A DNA stretch of 64,000 nt from Brenneria salicis ATCC 15712 = DSM 30166. Its GTDB lineage: Bacteria > Pseudomonadota > Gammaproteobacteria > Enterobacterales > Enterobacteriaceae. The position numbers were made by a program, and so were the translations under genes. Location: contig NZ_QNRY01000013.1 of NCBI RefSeq assembly GCF_003315515.1, positions 1 to 64,000 on the forward strand, read 5' to 3'. Positions 61,145 through 64,000 of the stretch are shown piece after piece. How positions within the stretch are numbered: the stretch's first letter is position 1; each line of letters starts with the position of its first letter. The notes below the pieces were generated by a model. That model had not been told where the DNA came from. It ran no database searches and worked only from the letters and a program-made list of their open reading frames with translations.

Positions 61145-61797
61145 AGCAGGTTCAGGTTTATCCTGGCAGTCTGCCCGACATAAGAAGCGGGTATCTGATC
61201 GCTCAGCCAGTAACGTCCGGCGATAGATACAAGCTCAGCGGCCAGATGCGTACAGAATATCTGGCTGTGCACATCGCCAGACACGCCAGCGAGGGCGCGG
61301 CCGCGCATCATGCCATAAATATGAATATTACCATCAGCAATCACCTCCGCGCCTGCGCTGACACTGCTGGTTACAATCAGATCGCAATTCCGGGCGTAAA
61401 TCTGCTGACCGGAGCGTATCGGCGTATTGATGACCTTGGTTTTAACTGCGGCTGGAGCCGCCGCTACGGATTCGGGCGGGCGGCGTTGCGCTTTACCTTC
61501 ACTCAGCAAAGGCAGGCCCGCCTGCGTAATGGCCTGTTTCAGTTGTTCGTCTTTACAGCCGCTGACGCCGACGACATGCAATCCGGTCGATGCGATAGCC
61601 TGTTGTAATTTTATCCAGTCGGTTTCCGCCGTCAATGCGGCGACATTAATGACAACGGGTGCATTTTTCAGAAAAGCGGGCGCCTGCTCGATCTTTTCCT
61701 GCAATGCCTGATAAATTACCTCTGGTTGGGGATCATGCAAATGAACAACCGATAAGGTAAAGCTGCTGCCTTTTAATTCTATTGGCGTTTGTGACAT
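61114..61797 (-). CDS. minC: Septum-site determining protein MinC
   Basis: 227 residues (E. coli 231). The N-terminal FtsZ-inhibiting domain (1-105), an Ala/Pro-rich linker (about 108-122) and the C-terminal beta-helix ([33 protein letters not shown]) that binds MinD are all present. It blocks FtsZ ring assembly near the poles. Its last codons lie within the tandem repeat array, yet the ending [12 protein letters not shown] is still family-like. Confidence 0.96.
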   Translation of the reverse strand: MSQTPIELKGSSFTLSVVHLHDPQPEVIYQALQEKIEQAPAFLKNAPVVINVAALTAETDWIKLQQAIASTGLHVVGVSGCKDEQLKQAITQAGLPLLSEGKAQRRPPESVAAAPAAVKTKVINTPIRSGQQIYARNCDLIVTSSVSAGAEVIADGNIHIYGMMRGRALAGVSGDVHSQIFCTHLAAELVSIAGRYWLSDQIPASYVGQTARINLNLLDNDLNIHSF

Positions 61798-61933
61798 CTA
61801 TCCTGACTCAGTTTCCGCATCTTTTAATCCCCAGAGTAACATTTAAAGCATGATATTCCAGAGCGCTGCAAGCATGTTATAGTCACAATTATATACAGGC
61901 AAGACGCCATTCCCATTAAACAGAGTAAAAAAG

Positions 61934-62191
61934 ATGTTTTGTGTGATCTATCGAAGCACCAAACGTGACCAGACCTATCTTTATGTCGAAAAAAAAGACG
62001 ATTTTTCCCGCGTCCCGGAAGAATTGATGAAAAGTTTTGGTACGCCGCATTTAGCCATGTTATAGCCGCTGGATGGCAGTAAAAAACTGGCGAATGCTAA
62101 TATTGAAAAGGTAAAACAAGCGCTTAGGGAACAGGGCTTTTATCTACAGGTTCCGCCTCCGCCGGAAACGTTATTAAAGACGCTTTGGTAA
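61934..62191 (+). pseudogene. ycgL: ycgL with an in-frame amber codon
   Basis: The frame from the ATG at 61934 reads [20 protein letters not shown], then [17 protein letters not shown], then TAG (62063-62065). It continues in the same frame as [20 protein letters not shown] to PPPPETLLK and stops at 62189-62191. E. coli YcgL reads ...[29 protein letters not shown]... So there is one internal stop codon where Leu is expected, and the C-terminal tail may be shortened. It keeps the minC-ycgL-ycgM-ycgN order. Confidence 0.85.
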
Positions 62192-62566
62192 ATGTAAAAA
62201 AATAATACCGGTGTTTATTTTCAGATAATGCCTTAGTCATAATCTTACGGCGCAACATATTCAAAAAAGCAAGCACCGCGAATAAACCGGGTTTCTGGTT
62301 GAAATAATCCGCGCTGTATTTAATCCGTATCATCAGTAGTGACTTTACTCACTATTGTCAGCGATAGAAATCCGCCGGTTTGTCTTATACTGTGACGCTT
62401 ATAGCAACAAGGTGAAACTGTCGTCAGAGAGTGACGACACACGCTGGCGAGAACGCTATTTACCACGATGAGGTTTACAGGATTGCATTTTATATGATGG
62501 TATTTGAGCATGATGCTATTGTGATAAATACCGTAGTTACCCAACAGACAGGGCAGGAGAATATCC
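62192..62566. other. Intergenic region between ycgL and ycgM
   Basis: 375 bases, no supported gene. A perfect 8-bp hairpin TGTCGTCA-GAGAG-TGACGACA lies at 62419-62439 without a T tract, so it is more likely a binding site or leader structure than a terminator. Confidence 0.4.
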
Positions 62567-63223
62567 ATGTACCAACACAGAGACTGGCAGGGTGCGCTGC
62601 TTGATTTCCCAGTCAACAAAGTAGTATGCGTCGGCAGCAACTACTCGGAACACATCAAGGAAATGGGGAGCGCCACGCCAACCGAGCCAGTGTTGTTCAT
62701 CAAACCGGAAACGGCGCTGTGTGATTTGCGTCAGCCAGTCGCTATTCCTAAAAACCTGGGCGCCGTCCACCACGAAGTTGAACTGGCGGTACTGATCGGC
62801 ACGCCGCTGAAGCAGGCAAATGAAGAGCGCGTTGCGCGGGCCATCGCCGGTTATGGCGTCGCGTTGGATCTGACGCTGCGTGATTTGCAGTCCGAATTTA
62901 AAAAGGGCGGACAGCCCTGGGAAAAGGCCAAGGCGTTTGATGGCGCTTGTCCCATCTCCGGGTTTATTCCGGTCGCCGAGTTCGGTGACCCACAGCAAAC
63001 AGAACTCGGCGTGAGAGTGAATGACGAGGTTCGTCAGCAGGGCAACACCCGTGACATGATTACGCCGATCCTGCCGCTGATTGCCTATATGAGCCGCTTT
63101 TTCACGCTACGGGCGGGGGATATCATTCTGACCGGCACGCCGAAGGGCGTCGGGCCTATTCAGTCCGGCGATATGCTGAAAATAACCGTCAACGATCGCA
63201 CTTTGAACACCCGTGTCATCTAA
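62567..63223 (+). CDS. ycgM: Fumarylacetoacetate hydrolase-family protein YcgM
   Basis: 218 residues (E. coli 219): MYQHRDWQGALLDFPVNKVVCVGSNYSEHIKEMG. It has the FAH metal site (FIKPETAL, HHEVELAVLIG, GVALDLTLRD) and the C-terminal LTGTPKGVGPIQSGD. Relatives are oxaloacetate decarboxylases or tautomerases and acylpyruvate hydrolases; the exact substrate is not fixed. Confidence 0.95.
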   Translation: MYQHRDWQGALLDFPVNKVVCVGSNYSEHIKEMGSATPTEPVLFIKPETALCDLRQPVAIPKNLGAVHHEVELAVLIGTPLKQANEERVARAIAGYGVALDLTLRDLQSEFKKGGQPWEKAKAFDGACPISGFIPVAEFGDPQQTELGVRVNDEVRQQGNTRDMITPILPLIAYMSRFFTLRAGDIILTGTPKGVGPIQSGDMLKITVNDRTLNTRVI

Positions 63224-63323
63224 GTCTCTGGCTATCCGCCCGCTGTGGGCGGGTAGCAACGCTTGTTCCCGTCAGCTAAACCCGTTATACAGAGCGCCCA
63301 AGAAAGATTAACTGGAAAAAAAA

Positions 63324-63770
63324 ATGACTGAACGCCCTTTTTGGCAGTACAAGACATTGTCAGAGATGTCCGATGATGAATGGGAGTCGCTGTGCGATGG
63401 CTGCGGTCAGTGCTGTTTGAATAAACTGATTGATGAGGATACGGAGGAAATTTATTTCACCAACGTAGCCTGTAATCAACTGAATATAAAAAGTTGTCAA
63501 TGTCGTAATTATGCGCGGCGTTTTGAATATGAACCTGACTGCATCAAGCTGACGCGCGAAAATCTGCTGACCTTCAACTGGCTGCCCGTCACCTGCGCCT
63601 ACCGTCTGATTAATGAACAGCAGGCATTACCGTCCTGGCACCCGCTGGTTACCGGTTCCAAGGCGGCGATGCATGGTGAGCGTATCTCGGTGCGCCATAT
63701 CGCGGTGCACGAAAGTGAAGTTGTTGACTGGCAAGGTCACATTTTGAACAAACCGGCGTGGGCCAGATAG
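63324..63770 (+). CDS. ycgN: UPF0260 family protein YcgN
   Basis: 148 residues. A cysteine cluster [12 protein letters not shown] (about residues 26-37), further Cys in [16 protein letters not shown] and VTCAYRL, and the ending [16 protein letters not shown] match E. coli YcgN (153). The CxxC-type cluster suggests metal or Fe-S binding. Function unknown. It follows ycgM by 100 bases. Confidence 0.94.
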   Translation: MTERPFWQYKTLSEMSDDEWESLCDGCGQCCLNKLIDEDTEEIYFTNVACNQLNIKSCQCRNYARRFEYEPDCIKLTRENLLTFNWLPVTCAYRLINEQQALPSWHPLVTGSKAAMHGERISVRHIAVHESEVVDWQGHILNKPAWAR

Positions 63771-63843
63771 CGATCCGGCCTGTGCAATTTCAAATATGCT
63801 GTATAATTTTAATACAACGGCAAACAGCACAGGAGGACAACAA

Positions 63844-64000
63844 ATGATTAACTTTGAAAAAATCATTATGGAATACAGCGAGCAATATACTGATTTTGCT
63901 GCCTCCACGATTGCTTTTATGGAAAGCCAACAGAAAGTGATCAACGCTGATGAGGTATCGAAAAAGATTCCTAAAGAGAAGAGACAATTTTTCAAGGAGA
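63844..64000 (+). CDS. Divergent DNA polymerase III theta-subunit-like protein (partial)
   Basis: The ORF runs off the window after 52 codons. AGGAGG lies 7 bases before the ATG and TATAAT at 63802-63807. The segment YTDFAASTIAFMESQQKVIN, then ADEVSKKIPKEKRQFFKE, lines up with HolE residues [20 protein letters not shown], then AEAVEREQPEHLRSWFRE. The D-x-AA-x-x-x-AF-x-E pattern and spacing are kept. The N-terminus and many surface residues differ strongly from the usual HolE, so this may be a second, diverged or plasmid-type (Hot-like) theta. It is too short here to be sure. Confidence 0.5.
   Translation, partial: MINFEKIIMEYSEQYTDFAASTIAFMESQQKVINADEVSKKIPKEKRQFFKE

Overview
The window reads as chromosomal DNA of a soft-rot/canker enterobacterium of the family Pectobacteriaceae, most like Brenneria or a relative of Pectobacterium and Dickeya (inference). 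Most proteins align closely, from memory, with Escherichia coli counterparts. Interleaved with these is a pectin-catabolism set typical of plant-associated enterobacteria: ogl, kdgR, kdgM, togMNAB, kduD and kdgF. No rRNA, tRNA, CRISPR, insertion sequence or prophage is visible.

Layout. 0-7.4 kb: a small DUF1883-like gene, a GAF-PAS-GGDEF-EAL cyclic-di-GMP protein, a broken ypdA-ypdB two-component pair and its expected target yhjX. 7.5-11.5 kb: htpX, ogl, kdgR, yebO. 11.7-19 kb: the translation block thrS-infC-rpmI-rplT-pheM-pheS-pheT-ihfA, with a tRNA-mimic operator before thrS, an AUU start for infC and a Phe leader peptide plus attenuator before pheS. 19-24 kb: an ABC exporter, nadE, osmE and a broken tcyP. 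24.3-31.6 kb: pectin island kdgM, togB-A-N-M, a truncated pelW-like remnant, kduD, an unidentified remnant and kdgF, with KdgR-box candidates. 31.7-34 kb: hxpB, yniB, yniA. 34-41 kb: sitDCBA, a tiny membrane ORF, a broken yobF, cspC, rlmA, and mntP with its yybP-ykoY manganese riboswitch. 41-46.6 kb: yobD, manZYX, a YitT-family protein and an M20 amidohydrolase. 46.9-59.8 kb: yoaE, sdaA, nudL, pabB, yoaH, yoaB, yoaA, tsaB, slp-like, fadD, rnd. 59.9-64 kb: minE-minD-minC, a broken ycgL, ycgM, ycgN and, at the edge, a divergent DNA polymerase III theta-like gene.

How the genes work together. KdgM lets oligogalacturonides through the outer membrane and TogMNAB imports them. Ogl cleaves the dimers, KdgF and KduD process the ketouronates, and KdgR represses the set. 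SitABCD (manganese/iron import, Fur-box candidate) and MntP (manganese efflux, riboswitch plus Fur-box candidate) form the two sides of Mn homeostasis.

The most notable features are gene decay and local repeats. Seven loci are broken or reduced to remnants: ypdA, ypdB, tcyP, a pelW-like gene, an unknown gene next to kduD, yobF and ycgL. The YpdB operator survives just downstream of the broken ypdB. Degenerate tandem repeats of 15-17 bp sit in intergenic DNA before yebO, between minC and minD, and between manX and manY. I found no wholly new multi-gene system.
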